Source: Urophycis tenuis
Taxonomy: Eukaryota > Chordata > Actinopteri > Gadiformes > Phycidae
NCBI GenBank assembly: GCA_036785325.1
Contig: JAXIVH010000008.1
Span: 13,741,315 to 13,805,314 of the forward strand
DNA length: 64,000 nucleotides
Reading direction: 5' to 3'
Part shown: piece after piece, positions 41,804 to 63,440 of the stretch
Position numbering within the stretch: the stretch's first letter is position 1
How the letters are laid out: the number at the start of each line of letters is the position of its first letter
The notes under the pieces: generated by a model
Seen by the model: only the letters and a program-made list of their open reading frames with translations
The model's database searches: none
Told to the model about the DNA's origin: nothing
Made by a program: the position numbers and the translations under genes

Positions 41804-43691
41804 TCACTGGACCTGCAGGGCGGAGCGAACCCAAACACAAAAAAAAGGGGGGGGTGGGGGGGCGGGGGAGTGACGAATGAGAGGGCATGTTAGTTGAAGG
41901 CGAATTTGGCTCCGCCTCACTGATAATTTTTTTTTTTAATTTGTTGATTAGGTGTAGGCGATCTGGTGGTTTGCTCTCCTTTGGATAACTTACAAAAGCA
42001 ACTGTTTTTAAAAAGCAATTCAGGGTTAAGCAAAAGTACGGTTTATTGTGTATTCAATTTAAAATCCAAAGTGCAGAATAGTGACACTAACTGTACACGT
42101 AATGGTATTGCACAATTAAATCACAATAAAAATTAAAAAAAAATGTAATTACAGAACGATCAAATTGAAGGAGCAATCAAAACTAAATGTTGATGTGTCC
42201 TGTGTGAATCACCTAATAATAATAATAATCATAATAATAATGATTTTAAATAATGTATCACCTTGAGTAAGTCTTGCTTAATCAAGTCTGCCAATTTGTT
42301 GTTGAAGACAACGTGTCCCAATGAATCTAAGAGAAAGAAAATGCCTCAGTGGTTAGCCACACATTGAATTCTCGTAGTGGGAAATGTGCTGAGATTTCAG
42401 AATAAATTGATGATTTGCACAAATACACTAAAAGGTGTATGTATACATGGGTACATACAACTGACAGTTTAGAATTGTATACGAATATTTATCATAGTTA
42501 TTGGAAATATGTGATTCGTGATTAAAATAACAATTCAGTTTCAGGTTGTTTTCCCCCTTTCCGTTGATACAAAGAACCCGTACCGACGGCGCCCCCTGCG
42601 TTATGGTCCATAAATCGTTTAAATCGATAAACAAGTCTTACCAAGGCAATGTTAATATATTTTCCAATCATGATTATTATTTTTAAAATATTTGATATTT
42701 TTTTATAAATCGACAAAATAAAATACACCTAAGTCAAAGCGTGATGAGATGTGTAGTCTGAAAATGAATGAAAACAACGCTTGATAAACAAGCTTTTATT
42801 ATATTTGACTATAATGGCAATATAATCATATTTTACAGGATATGACACGTAAGGACGAATAGCTGCCATTAATTGTCTGGTTTTAGTGTTAATATTTGAA
42901 GAGTTAAAACTACCGCCATTCCAAATGCCATGTGGTAATGTTCACGTTTAATTCTGGATATCAGATGTCAAGCATTCCTAAACACTGCTCATTAAGTCCT
43001 GCGTAAATCTATGGTAAACGTACACCCAATCATGTCGTTTTAGATATGTAGGTATACGCCTATGTGATTTTCGTTTTTTTATGGATTTCAGTCGACTTGG
43101 GTTTCAGCTCGACTGTCTGCCAAGACAATGACGTCATGGAATTGAAGTCCTGTAGAGGAATTGGTGAAACAAAAGGAAGCCCACAAAGAAGACAAACGTC
43201 CATAGGCGGCATACAATTTGTTTGTTTTTTTTGCTAACTAGTTTTCATGTCACACAGGATGTGTAGAAGAAGAGTTCGCCTAACTCTGTGTCCGCGAATC
43301 CACGAAACACTGGGGTAAAGTTCATGTGTGTGACAGATGAACTGTCAAAACTTCTGCGAAGTCATGACATGACAACGGCCTTCTGCGATGACCATCCCTA
43401 AATAACCGGGGTTAAAACCGTCCATAATTGAAGTTGATTCAGATCGTTTTGTTCTTGTCGTCCACTAAGTTGTCATGGTAAAGTTTCCAAAACATGCACT
43501 TCTGCCAAAGTAAGGAATCTCACGGAAGCTGCGGAGCATAAAGTAGACCATTTAAAACGACAATCGCAAAGTAAACCTGAATATTTGTTTTCACTTACCC
43601 TTTTTCTTTTATTTGTTCGTCTTCTCGACTCTCTTGGATTAGGAGAATATAGGTATTTTAGTAAAAATGGGTGATAGCGCATGTTAACCAT
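41804..43691 (-). CDS. Spliced upstream ORF in the ddit3 leader (33 codons)
   Basis: An exon on the minus strand has ATG at 43691-43689 and 31 open codons (MVNMRYHPFLLKYLYSPNPR then ESRRRTNKRKR). It reaches a strong donor, AGG|GTAAGT, at 43599. Joined to the presumed acceptor CCCTGCAG|GTCCAG at 41812 it adds Val-Gln and stops at TGA 41806-41804, 57 nt before the main ATG. Mammalian CHOP mRNA is known to carry an inhibitory uORF of similar length (31-34 codons) that also has methionines at positions 1 and 4 and a basic Arg-rich stretch. Length, position and layout make this the fish counterpart. The exon 2 acceptor is modest, and the junction is inferred. Confidence 0.6.
41813..43598 (-). other. 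ddit3 intron 1
   Basis: 1.8 kb of AT-rich sequence between the leader exon and the first coding exon. It contains a perfect CRE (43129-43136). There is no coding exon or element beyond short A/T runs. Confidence 0.5.
43129..43136. promoter_or_regulatory. Perfect CRE/ATF palindrome TGACGTCA in ddit3 intron 1
   Basis: Consensus binding site for CREB/ATF dimers about 0.6 kb downstream of the inferred ddit3 start. Function is not shown by sequence alone. Confidence 0.4.
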
Positions 43692-43740
43692 TGTTCAGTC
43701 TTGATGGCTGAATGTGCTTCTTCTGAATATCCCGGTGCGC

Positions 43741-43750
43741 TTTATATAAA
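43741..43750 (-). promoter_or_regulatory. ddit3 TATA box
   Basis: TTTATATAAA is a perfect palindrome, so it reads as TATATAAA on both strands. On the minus strand it lies 50-60 nt upstream of the uORF ATG, placing the start site near 43,715-43,720 and giving a very short leader before the uORF. Confidence 0.65.
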
Positions 43751-44031
43751 GGAAAGGCCAACCGAACTCGGTGGGAAGGCAGTTTATCACAACCTAACAA
43801 AGACCATTAACTATGACTGCAAAAAGACGTGCGAGTCAGCCAATCGCAAGCGTCTCTGCGCGAGGTTTTGCTTGGTGACATCGAGTAGGAATCCTTTTCC
43901 CCAGAAGGAAGGCGGAGCTTATTGGCAGCACTAGTTGTTCTCGGCTCTATAGTTTGTATGATCTGTAAATGTGATGCAGTCAGAAGACGGCCAGGACGAA
44001 TTTGGGGCGTATGGGAGTCACATGAAAGGAA

Positions 44032-44040
44032 TGATGCAAT
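44032..44040 (-). promoter_or_regulatory. C/EBP-ATF (amino acid response) element of ddit3
   Basis: The minus strand reads ATTGCATCA, identical to the core of the mammalian CHOP amino acid response element bound by ATF4 and ATF2/C/EBP. It lies about 290 bp upstream of the TATA box, i.e. about -320 from the inferred start. The mammalian element is known at about -300. Confidence 0.7.
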
Positions 44041-45726
44041 GCTTGGCAACCAATTTCTAGTCGGGGATAACACCAGCAGAATCAGAACATGTTTTATTAA
44101 ACACTGTTGGCTCTAACAAAAAAATCTAAAAATATACTTGTATGCAAGGTTATCGTAGCCTATTATGTCGAAGAAAAAATTCTGTGGCACAATTCGCTTT
44201 ATTTAGGAATGGGGTTATATTAAAAATAATAATAATAGCGAAAAAACGAGTTTATTTCCATTTTGTAGAAAACCTGTTTTTATTGGTTTGTCATCATGCT
44301 TATGAGCTGAGTAAGTGTGTTTTTGTTTTTTCAAAAGTGCAACATTTGAAATTCACGTTAAACGCGAGCAGTCACATTTTATTGAAAAACACAATATGAA
44401 AGTCCACAATTGACAGGATTTATGTCTGATGACAATAGCTATTTAATTGGAAATAATCGAATGCGGTCCTACTATAGGCCTTCACAACACATGCCAGCGA
44501 TATTCAGGTATTTGTTGGCATTTCATAGCGCGCGCTCCGATGCGCGGCGCGAGATATCAAAACAAGCCTACAGCGCGTGGTTCACGCGAGCGGGGAAGCT
44601 GGGTGTGTTCCATCATCAGCGTCCCACTCCACAGATCTGCTGTTTGATGCTCGGTTATCAACTCCACTGAATGCGCCTCGGTGTTGATGGTGATGAAATA
44701 AAAATCAGAATCTAATTAGTTTGGGATCAAGACTTGCTGTCAATTGTCTTGTCTGATAGCAATTACATTGTTTTTATTTTATTTATCAATGATCACTTTA
44801 GAAACGTATTATGACGATACAATTGTTGTTACATTTGATAAGACAAACGGCAGATTTTTGTATTATTATTATTATCTATATCTAATCAGTATGGACACAC
44901 GTGCTTGACCTCATTGACTATCCCGCCTTAATCTCAAACTCAGCACACAACTGTTTTTAATTCATGGTGCAGCGTGCGCACGGCTCAACATGCACAGCAT
45001 AGCAACAGCGCAACTAGCGAATAGAAACCTCAAATACTGTCTCTAGGACCCGGGTTAAGGCGCTGGAGGAAGCACCATTAACACGTCACACTTTGAGTGG
45101 CTGTTGCTGAGTAGTTCAGCATACTTTCCCCGTCTCCCTCCCGCCCGTCTGTTTATTTTGTCGGTCCGGGCGTCTGTGCTGTTGTATTCATTATAAAGCA
45201 CTGTTTACATCCCCAGAATCTGGGTTGCCGTCGACTTGTTTTTTTTCCCTCCCCCTATTAGGTCATAATTATGATGTCTAGTGTTTCCTTTTGTTCTCTA
45301 ATTGATGCCGTTAATTAAGACTTTCCAACAACAAGCCCAATGGTAGAAAATTGTCAGCCGAGCTGTTTGTTTACATACATTATTCATCTGTACCACTTTC
45401 TATGTTATTTTCAATGAACAATAACAAGCACATGTCTACCCTAATCACCTGTTCCATAAATACAGGCTAGACTAATACCATCAGCTGTGTAAAAACAAGA
45501 TAATCACTCAGTATGTAGTCTGTGTGTCATGTCGGTGTCTCTCTCCCTCCCGAAGCAGTTGTGCAGTATAGCCCCGTTTTTTCATTTATTTATTTTTATT
45601 CATTAAAAAAAAAAAAAAAAATGTCTGGGGAATTTCCATAGTCTCTCTCTGTCTGCTGTGTGCCCTTGGTCAGGGCTGCACCCCTTATCCCCAGCAACCC
45701 CTCCCTACACACCACAGCTGTCGGAC

Positions 45727-45754
45727 CCCCCCCCCCCCCCCCCCCCCCCCCCCG

Positions 45755-45788
<34 letters not shown>
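45727..45788. repeat. Poly(C) then (CA)n
   Basis: About 27 C residues followed by about 32 bp of CA. Confidence 0.9.
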
Positions 45789-45789
<1 letters not shown>

Positions 45790-46620
45790 CCTCTGTGTTC
45801 CCATACAGCTGTTCACGTGGCCACCGGGCGAGACTAACACAATAGTTTACCCCGTTTCTCGGTGAATCTCCCTTCCTTTCCGTGGACTGTTACCCCCAAG
45901 GTCTCCTGCAGGAGAGAGGGGAGAGAAGCTGGAAGCTGGGGCCTCAGCCGGCCAAGCAGCTGTCAGCCCATTTCGCTGAAGAACCCGCCGAGATATCGAC
46001 AATTTGGCTTCAAATCGTTTTTCCGTCTGTAGCTTTTGAGGCCGTGTATTGATACCTTGTCAACATTTGTTCCTGTCTGCCATACTTCTTTGTTCGCTGC
46101 CGTACACAACGTTGCCAAATCCAACCCCCCCCCCCCAAGACAATTCAGCAAAAAAGACAAACAGCAGACAAAGACACATATTTTCAAAGGGTGGGGTGTC
46201 CAGACTCTATAGCATTTACAGTGTGGGGGCGTAGGCCCACAGTAGGCTATTTTAAAGTATTGATTGAATTAATTCTCTCCTTTTCTCACTGCCCACTTTG
46301 TTGTGGCTGCTGCTGTGGCTGTTGTTGTGGTGGTGGTGGTTGTTGTTGTTTTTGGTTCGGGTGCCAGTGTTGTTGTCAGGGCATTACTTGGGTGTTTGGT
46401 GGATTTGGGAGACATTCCGGTCAATCTTGTTAGTGGTGTAAGCCTCCTTCATTACCCTCCCTTTCACTCTCTTCCCCGTCTCCCATTCGTTCCTCGCTTT
46501 TTGTTCTGCCCCACAACCGTACGTCTGCCGCCTACCACAACTTCCTCCTTCTCGTCCCCCGTCTCCCCCCCCCCTCCCCCCCCCTCCCCCCCACTGGCTC
46601 CCTACCTCTTCCACACCTGC

Positions 46621-46623
<3 letters not shown>

Positions 46624-46661
<38 letters not shown>

Positions 46662-46718
46662 CACCAGCACAACCTGACAGAACAAGACGACACACACACA
46701 CACACACACACACACACC
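46624..46718. repeat. Two (CA)n blocks
   Basis: CA tracts at 46,624-46,658 and 46,690-46,717 separated by about 30 bp; a C/T-rich run precedes them. Confidence 0.9.
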
Positions 46719-49208
46719 TTATTTTCCTTTCCGTATTTTCTATAGATGCTGCTAAATAACTTAAAGTCCTCAGTTCCATTTTCAATGTCTTCTTCTTCGC
46801 TACAATAATGGCTGTTTATTATGATACTCAACAATGAGAAGTTAGGCCTATTGTCATTGTTATCATCATTAGTAGTTGTCGTAATATTGTAGTATTGTGC
46901 TTTCAAAGAACATTTTATTCGGCATTCATATTATACCTCCTATTACACGCTCAACGATACTGTTTGTTGGGGGGGGTTTTTCATAATTTTTTCCCCCCTA
47001 GTAATCAGTCATTACAGACCTATGGGCATTTTTAAATTCACGTCATCAGTATCACTACATTATCATCATGGGTATTTCAGTTCACCAACAAACCCAACAG
47101 TGACTGAATGGGCATCCCGGTGTTCCTGTCCTCAACTTCCCTGGCGGTCATTCATTACTTTACACCGGAGTGTTTTCTGCGTGTGACATGTTGAAACCAG
47201 AGCCGGCCGGCCGCCTGCTGCTGCCTGGTGCCTGGTGCCTGCTGCTGCTGCTGCTGTAGACTGGTGTGGCCACCGGACAGATGGGGGGTTGGGCCACAAG
47301 TATCCCCCGCTCGCACAGAAATAGAAGCACACGACGACGGTACAGTACACCCAATGTCTCGCGGCTCATCTGGGGCATTCCTCGCTAATGGAGTCCCGGG
47401 TACAACAACCCCCCTCCGCCCTCCCTGCGCCACCACCCCCCTCCCACCTCATGATTTATCGTCGTGCTACGGCCACCCCAAAAAAGAAGAAAAGACAAAA
47501 AAAATCAAAAACCACACCCCAGTCGTACTGTCCTTTCAATGGCGGTGGTGGGGTTGTGTTTAGTCTGTCTAGTCTGGGAGAAAACGCAGACACAGACACA
47601 ACACCAGTGAAGGTGCTTTTCCGATGTACTGACAAGGGGTCACAGCCAAGTGAGCCGCTGACAGTTCCAGGGGCCTAAATAAGATGGAAGGACACGACAT
47701 CGTCACGTGTTGTCACACCAACCGTAAGGGCTGACTTGGCTTAATGCCTTGCTCTCGTGGAATACTTGTTCCAGGGTTTAGGTGCACCCTGATGACTAAT
47801 CTGAGGCACAAGACTCTGCATCACTGGCCCAAATGTCTTTGTCGCTAATGCTCCTCGTCCTGCTGCTGAGTAGCATTTGCAAATAGTTTGCATGTTGGCT
47901 ATGGGCTTTGTTTGCTATTAGCTTTTTAGCTTATTAGCTCCTTTGGCTTTTCGTTTTAGATGATCATACACATTTGTATAAGTATATGTGCCGGGGGGTT
48001 GTAAGCATCAGGGAAAATAACACAATGTACAACGCAACGCACACATCTATTGTACATTATTATTGATTGATTCTTGATGGATTGACATTTTTTATTTTTT
48101 GGACCTCAGTTTGTCTTGACCTGGTCTTGACATGATAAACGACTTGGATGAACTGCATGGGCACACTTCCACGTTGTCAGCAGCTGTCAATTGTGGCACC
48201 CTCTCACTCAAATGGAACTGTGGTGGCGTCGCATCACCCGGGGGCGTCTTCACGGGGGGAAGACGCTTGGTCCACTTTTTGTTTTTAATTTAAACAGACA
48301 TTCTTTCCGTCTGGAATGTTGTATACACAATGTCCATGTGGGGAGTAGATTTAGCATTGTTTACATTTCAATTGATTTAAATGCGGCGTGATATATTGTA
48401 TACATAGCAAAATAATAATTATGTAGAGACTTTTGGGAATGTGTTCCTTTTGATTTAGAGACAAGTGGACGACGACCGCTTGAATACCGTCTCGACCAAC
48501 ATGTGCATTTTATGTAATGGACATTCTTTATAAGGCCCGTGCTGCCATCTAACGTTCGCAAACAGGTACTACAATCATCTATTGCAATAACATCTTTCTT
48601 ATCCCAGCATTTCAGACGTCATGATGCAATCACACTTGGCATGGCTGCTTGTGCACCCTTGTCAGTATTATTTGAGCCTGATAAGAGTCGGCCCATTGCT
48701 TTGTCCACATCAGACTAAACAACCATTTACAAACAAAACTGTAATGTGGCTGTTAATTTAATGTATCACGAACAGCAATTTTTAAAATTTGTCGAGCATG
48801 ATCAGCTAATTTCAACACTTGCATATCACACACTCTTTTATAGGAATAGTGTTAGTAAGAAGTCAGTAGTGCTTGAAGCTAAACATTGAGCTGGATAGCC
48901 TATGCTTGTGTCATGTCATCAGTCAAATACACATATATATTTTTCTTTTCATGCCAACAGTTGATTACAATTTTTCTGGAGGAATTTATATTATATTATA
49001 TTATATTAATATTCGGAAGCTACAAATATGCATGCATGTAAGTAGCTTGTAGCTGTATGGCTAGCCTGGCAGTTTTCATAGCAGTGTAACCAGGGGCTAT
49101 GCAGAATAATCGATTACTCCACAGACTTGAATCCTACTCTCACAATATCATTTAATTCATGTTCTTAAAGAAAAACCACAACAAGCATCAAAGTCAAGCT
49201 TGGGAGTC

Positions 49209-49214
49209 ATTTAT
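49209..49214 (-). terminator. dctn2 distal polyadenylation signal (candidate)
   Basis: AATAAA on the minus strand 0.87 kb past the dctn2 stop. A second AATAAA (50086-50081) overlaps the stop codon itself and is less likely to be the main signal. Confidence 0.45.
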
Positions 49215-49586
49215 TTGAGTTTTTCCCGTTTCCATGACCACAAATGATGACCAATACAGTCCTTTTTGTAGATGATGACGAGTATGGGGTTAAACTGTTT
49301 GTGTGGCATTCTGAGCTCAGTCATAATAATTATAATAGTTACAAGCGACTGAGCAATAGGAATAAAGAAAAAAAAAAAAAAGGTACATTGGCATATTTAC
49401 AAGCTTGCCTGTCCATGACTGGAAATCAGTGCCCCTCCCACTACACACACACACGCACACGCACCACACACACACATGTTGCAGCCATGTGCTCCTGCTC
49501 TTACTCTAAGATAATGGATCAAGATACTGAGCCCGGCTCAGAGCGGACATCTGTAATCTTTCGAGTGCCGACTCAGCATCCAGCAG

Positions 49587-49618
<32 letters not shown>

Positions 49619-50081
49619 ATCACCTCGTTTAACCCGTGTGTTCGGGCTTAAAAAGAAAAACTGGGACTGGGATGTATTCTGTAGTGGATTAAGCGATCGT
49701 GTTTATAAAAACAGTCCAGTCCAGTCTGAAACACCATCATGATAAACAGGGAAGTGCAAATCGGTGACATGAACAGAGCGGACACACAACAGAAAAAAAA
49801 AAGAAAAAAAAAAGCATTTGATGTGAGGATCAATCGGGATTGATCCGATTTGAGACAGAGAGAGAAGAGTGGTTGAGAGAGCAGAGAGAAAACATTTGGT
49901 CTGATATTCCATCTTAAGGGTTGATCTGCGTAGCAAAATAAGGCAGAGAGCTAAGGAGACAAAGAGACAACCAGCAACAGTGGCCCCACCCGCTAACTCT
50001 CCACTCCTCCATTTCTCCATTTCCTCCATCTCTCCATCCCCACGAGGAACCGTTTCCAGACCTCCGCCCAACCCCACCCCT
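49215..50081 (-). other. Probable dctn2 3' UTR
   Basis: Runs from the dctn2 stop down to the AATAAA at 49,209. It contains A-rich runs (49,368-49,382; 49,793-49,813) and a (TG)n near 49,587-49,608. No ORF of interest. Confidence 0.45.
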
Positions 50082-59491
<9,410 letters not shown>

Positions 59492-60517
59492 TATTAGTGG
59501 AATGCAAAAACAATGCCCGCTGTCTTACAAGTGAACAGTTTTTGAAACGATATCGACAATATAGGAACTGTATCAAATAAAAACGTTAACGCTGACTGCT
59601 AGCAAGCTGTCCGCCGGGATGCTAGTGCTAGCTGGATGATGTGGTCATTCCCTGGGTTTGACAGCGTGCACTTTAGACTTGCACAGCGCTTTTGTGAGGG
59701 GCGGGTCTAGGCCTGTAAAGGAGCACTCTGCACTCCGCACTCCAGCGTCTACCGGACATACACAAACAAGCGTTCCCAATTCAGAGCCGCAGATCGCGTA
59801 CGTCCAGAACACAGTTAACGGTTTCTTTATCTACTTCTGGAGAAATTTTACTTTTTCTCGCTTTATGGAATCCAGTCTTTATTCAACCAACCATTTGAAT
59901 TAACCAAATTTAATCCTGACATTCCAGTTTCAAATGTGGATTTTAGCGTGTGTTTTTGTCATCATATTGTTACCAAAGGGAACCACATGGTGGAGCTAAA
60001 GAGCTTAGAACAAATATTCTCCGTCGGTGGGTTGTTGGTTCCAGCACATAAGTGGTGCTGATGCGAGTGAAGAAGCGAATAGCCAGTTTAGCCACGCCCC
60101 GCCCCCAATGGGAGACGAGCGTGCCGTCTGTCATTGATGCAAGGCATGCCCAGCAAACCCTGCAACCCATGCAGTCGCAGACAGCACCAGCTCCTGCTCG
60201 GAATATACTCCCAATTACAACTCTTTCTTTTGGACATTGACTGCATACACATTTGGCTGAAGTGCATTTCAAACTGGCAAACTCCCTCTATTGGGTGCAG
60301 CCTGTTTCATATGCATTTCATGTATTATGTTGTAGACTCTTATAAACTAAAAATGAGTCTGTTCTTCTAAATGCTGCCGTTTATGGGCTACGTCTGCCTG
60401 TTGGAATAGCTCCTGCACTCTGTCTATGCAACGTAGCCTAGAAGACAAGGAGGACTGCTATAGCTTTCAACCAGCCCCTCTCTCTCAGTTTTTGGAAGCT
60501 CTGTCTGATTCTCCACG
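59492..60517. promoter_or_regulatory. Shared upstream region of dctn2 (minus) and kif5a (plus)
   Basis: The two genes are divergent with 1,026 bp between start codons, so both promoters and leaders must lie here. No TATA box at a sensible place was identified. GC-rich patches occur near 59,690-59,760 and 60,090-60,130. Confidence 0.6.
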
Positions 60518-60646
60518 ATGGCTGAAGCTAACACAGAATGCAACATTAGGGTGTTGTGTCGTTTCCGCCCCGCTGAACCAGTCTGAAATCATCGTGGGGA
60601 TAAGTGCATCCCAACGTTTCAAGGCGATGACACTGTCCTCCTTGGG
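60518..60646 (+). CDS. kif5a: Kinesin-1 heavy chain (KIF5A type), first coding exon with frame disruption
   Basis: From ATG at 60518 the frame reads MAEANTECNIRVLCRFRP, the kinesin-1 motor N terminus (human KIF5A MAETNNECSIKVLCRFRP). It then hits TGA at 60584-60586. The expected LNQSEI lies in the next frame, and GDKCIPTFQGDDTVLLG lies back in the ATG frame up to the GGG|GTGAGT donor. So there is one surplus C near 60,568-60,571 (CCGCCCCG) and one missing base near 60,591-60,593. Net frame is kept at both ends. The remaining motor, stalk and tail exons are off the right edge. KIF5 moves vesicles and organelles to microtubule plus ends, KIF5A mainly in neurons. KIF5A rather than 5B/5C is chosen by synteny with DCTN2. 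A base-calling error or a real lesion are both possible. Confidence 0.8.
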
Positions 60647-61499
60647 GTGAGTGACTTCAGTGGTCCGTGTCTCTCCGCTCTCCATTTGCACATACACTTG
60701 ATGACAGTTTATCACTCTTTAGATTGGGATGGCTGTTAAGCCCCCATCGGCACACATTCCACATTTTGAGGATCCAGTGAATCTAAAGCTGACCCAAAGT
60801 TCAGGTCTGTGCAAAGTATGGTAACACTGAACACTCACACATTACCGAAATAGGGTGAGCATGTGTCAGTAGTGTCGTTTCACTGTTGAACTGTTGGATG
60901 TCTGCCAAGTGTGTAATGGACACTACTAAAGAAAAAGTCTGCACTTAAATCAGTAGGTGAAGACAAAGACACGGTTTGGAAGGAATAAGAAATGTATAGG
61001 ATTATTAGGTCATTTATTTCAAGATATCTAGGGGATCCGTCCTTTAATTAAGCAGCCATCTGTCAGTTTTGTGTCTGCTATTCTCTTTAATATGAACGTT
61101 ATATTGAGCTCCGTGTGGGAGGGAATGTATCTTGAACATTGCCATTACAAGCCCTGAAGACATACATGTTCTGAATTCAACAGCAATTATCGGGTTTCAT
61201 GGTTTATTTGACACCGATTCATTGATTTTCCCCACTTGGCCTTTGAAATTTCTCAGCTCACAATGACCATCTTGATTTCCCTGCTTTGGACTGGGAATGA
61301 GAATGATGTTAACTATGAGAGTGCTGTGTGTGTGTGTTGAATGATAGATGATAGTGGCTTAGATGAAAAAATGCTCAGGCCCAGCTGATGATGATGATTA
61401 CAACATTCAAAATGCAAATGTGGTGAACTTACGAATGCAATGCGCATGTGAACAAGGAATTGTGTTAGCATAAGACCCGATATGCCTCTCACCCCCCCA

Positions 61500-61513
61500 T
61501 ACACACACACACA

Positions 61514-61554
<41 letters not shown>

Positions 61555-61601
61555 CACACACACACACGCACACACACGCACACATACGCACACACACACA
61601 C

Positions 61602-61652
<51 letters not shown>

Positions 61653-61673
61653 ACACACACACACACACATATA
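61500..61673. repeat. (CA)n microsatellite in kif5a intron 1
   Basis: About 170 bp of CA with GC, TA and AAA interruptions. Confidence 0.94.
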
Positions 61674-63300
61674 CAGTACATATACTCAAATGCAACACAC
61701 ACCCATATGCACACACTTCACTATAATAGATCACATACAACATATAATAATGTGCATCCAAATATAGTGAACAAAGATATAGCTATGCCTCTATCAAATA
61801 TTTTACAGATTATTTTGGAACAGCATTCTATTTATATATATTTTTTCTCCATTTAATGATTTCTTCCAGTACACATTCTTATCTTTATCAGCGGAGAGGC
61901 TTTAAAAATATAATGTGCTTCTTGCCTGTTACATCCATGTCATGTCATGTTACATGTCATTTCTCACAACCAAATAGATACAGTCAGGTATGAACCTTCA
62001 TCAATCCCCACGCCTGACAGTCACATCTGCCAGCGAGCCACGGTGGTTTTAAGGGTGGAAGGTGTTAGTGATCTTGGCTATCAAGCGCATGCGTTTCTTA
62101 ATCAATATTTTATTGCGTTTGGGGCCCAGGTTATTAAAAGAAGGAAGCATTCACCAGAATTCTGGCACCACCATCCTTCTCCTCCGAGTGCCCTGTTCCC
62201 CCTTCTGTTTGTCTCAGACCCAAGGAGTGCACGGATGGCTGCACGCTATTACCTGAACCATTTATACGCCGCCTTATCGCAGATGCTATCTGCTGGTGGC
62301 ATCTCTATACCTTGATGAAAGCATCTCCGCAAGGCAAATGAAGGCAGTTGCGATGGTGGTGGCGTAGATTAGCTTGTCAACAGGTGGAAATTATGCATGC
62401 AGATACGCCTGCATCTCTCCTCTCTCATGGGGACGTCACGGAACGAACGAGGGGAAAAAAGGCGGGGTTTTGTACTGATGTATTTCACATGGGAGATGGC
62501 ATCTCAAAATGTCAATATAACGCAGCCTGCATGAAGGCAGGTGGCCAGAGCGCAGACAAGAGAAAGGGAAGGCATGCGCATCGTTAATTACGTCGGTCGG
62601 CATTCGCACAGACCGCCTCTGCCCCCCCGATTTCAGTCTCCCTCCATCAGTGTTCGCCGTGTGATTACAAAGTGTCCTCTGCCCGACGCCAATCCTCGTC
62701 GCGCTAATTACCTCTCCGAGGCCGATGGGACGCGTTGTGTTGCCCTTTCGTTTAGTTTTAAATCCACCGAAACCGAAGGTACGGATCGTATCCCCCATCC
62801 CCCCCCCCCCCCCCCCACTTCGGCCCGATTTGGTTCCTGAAATGTATTGCCAGTATAAAGTATAAAGGATCCCCCTGATAAACATGTCATCCAGAAGGTT
62901 ACGGCCGTCAGAGCAGTGCTGTAAAGTGAGAGCTCTGGGGACGAGTCAGGGAATCTTCAGAGAGATGGGTGGGGGGGGGGGGGGGGGGGGGGGGCGCTAA
63001 CTGATGACCAGGGGGCCGTCTTTGTCATCCCTAGGGTGGATGAGACCTCTGTCCGAGAGGCGAGGCCGGCCCCGCGGCGTCGACTCACGTGTATTTGCTT
63101 AAGAAACGCTTCGGTTCCCTGGAGGCCGCATAAGCTGACAGAGATGATTGGGAGCGCTTGATTGATCGGTGTTAGTTGGACGGCCCCTACAACCGGAGGG
63201 GATGGAGGTTAGGCGAGTGCACTGTTGGGTCTGGATATGATTATAAAGCACACACCTCCCGCCTTGACTCCCACTGGTTGTTCAGTAAAAGAGCACACTG

Positions 63301-63302
<2 letters not shown>

Positions 63303-63371
<69 letters not shown>

Positions 63372-63392
63372 TGTGTGTGTGTGTGTGTGTGT

Positions 63393-63423
<31 letters not shown>

Positions 63424-63440
63424 GGTGTGTGTGTGTATGT
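63303..63440. repeat. (TG)n microsatellite in kif5a intron 1
   Basis: About 135 bp of TG with rare TC and GG interruptions. Confidence 0.95.

Larger units (their letters stand above)
44060..49190. other. Intergenic region between ddit3 and dctn2
   Basis: About 5 kb with no coding exon I can support. It holds a C run plus (CA)n (45.72-45.79 kb), two (CA)n blocks (46.62-46.72 kb), short TTA/TTG runs, an ATTAT repeat near 48,985-49,010 and AT-rich unique sequence. In human, MBD6 lies in this interval; no methyl-CpG-binding exon was seen here. Confidence 0.6.

Noticed and set aside
43800..43925. ER stress element (CCAAT-N9-CCACG) in the ddit3 promoter
   Set aside because: CCAAT boxes occur (43,919-43,923 reversed; 43,839-43,843), but neither has CCACG at the required spacing.
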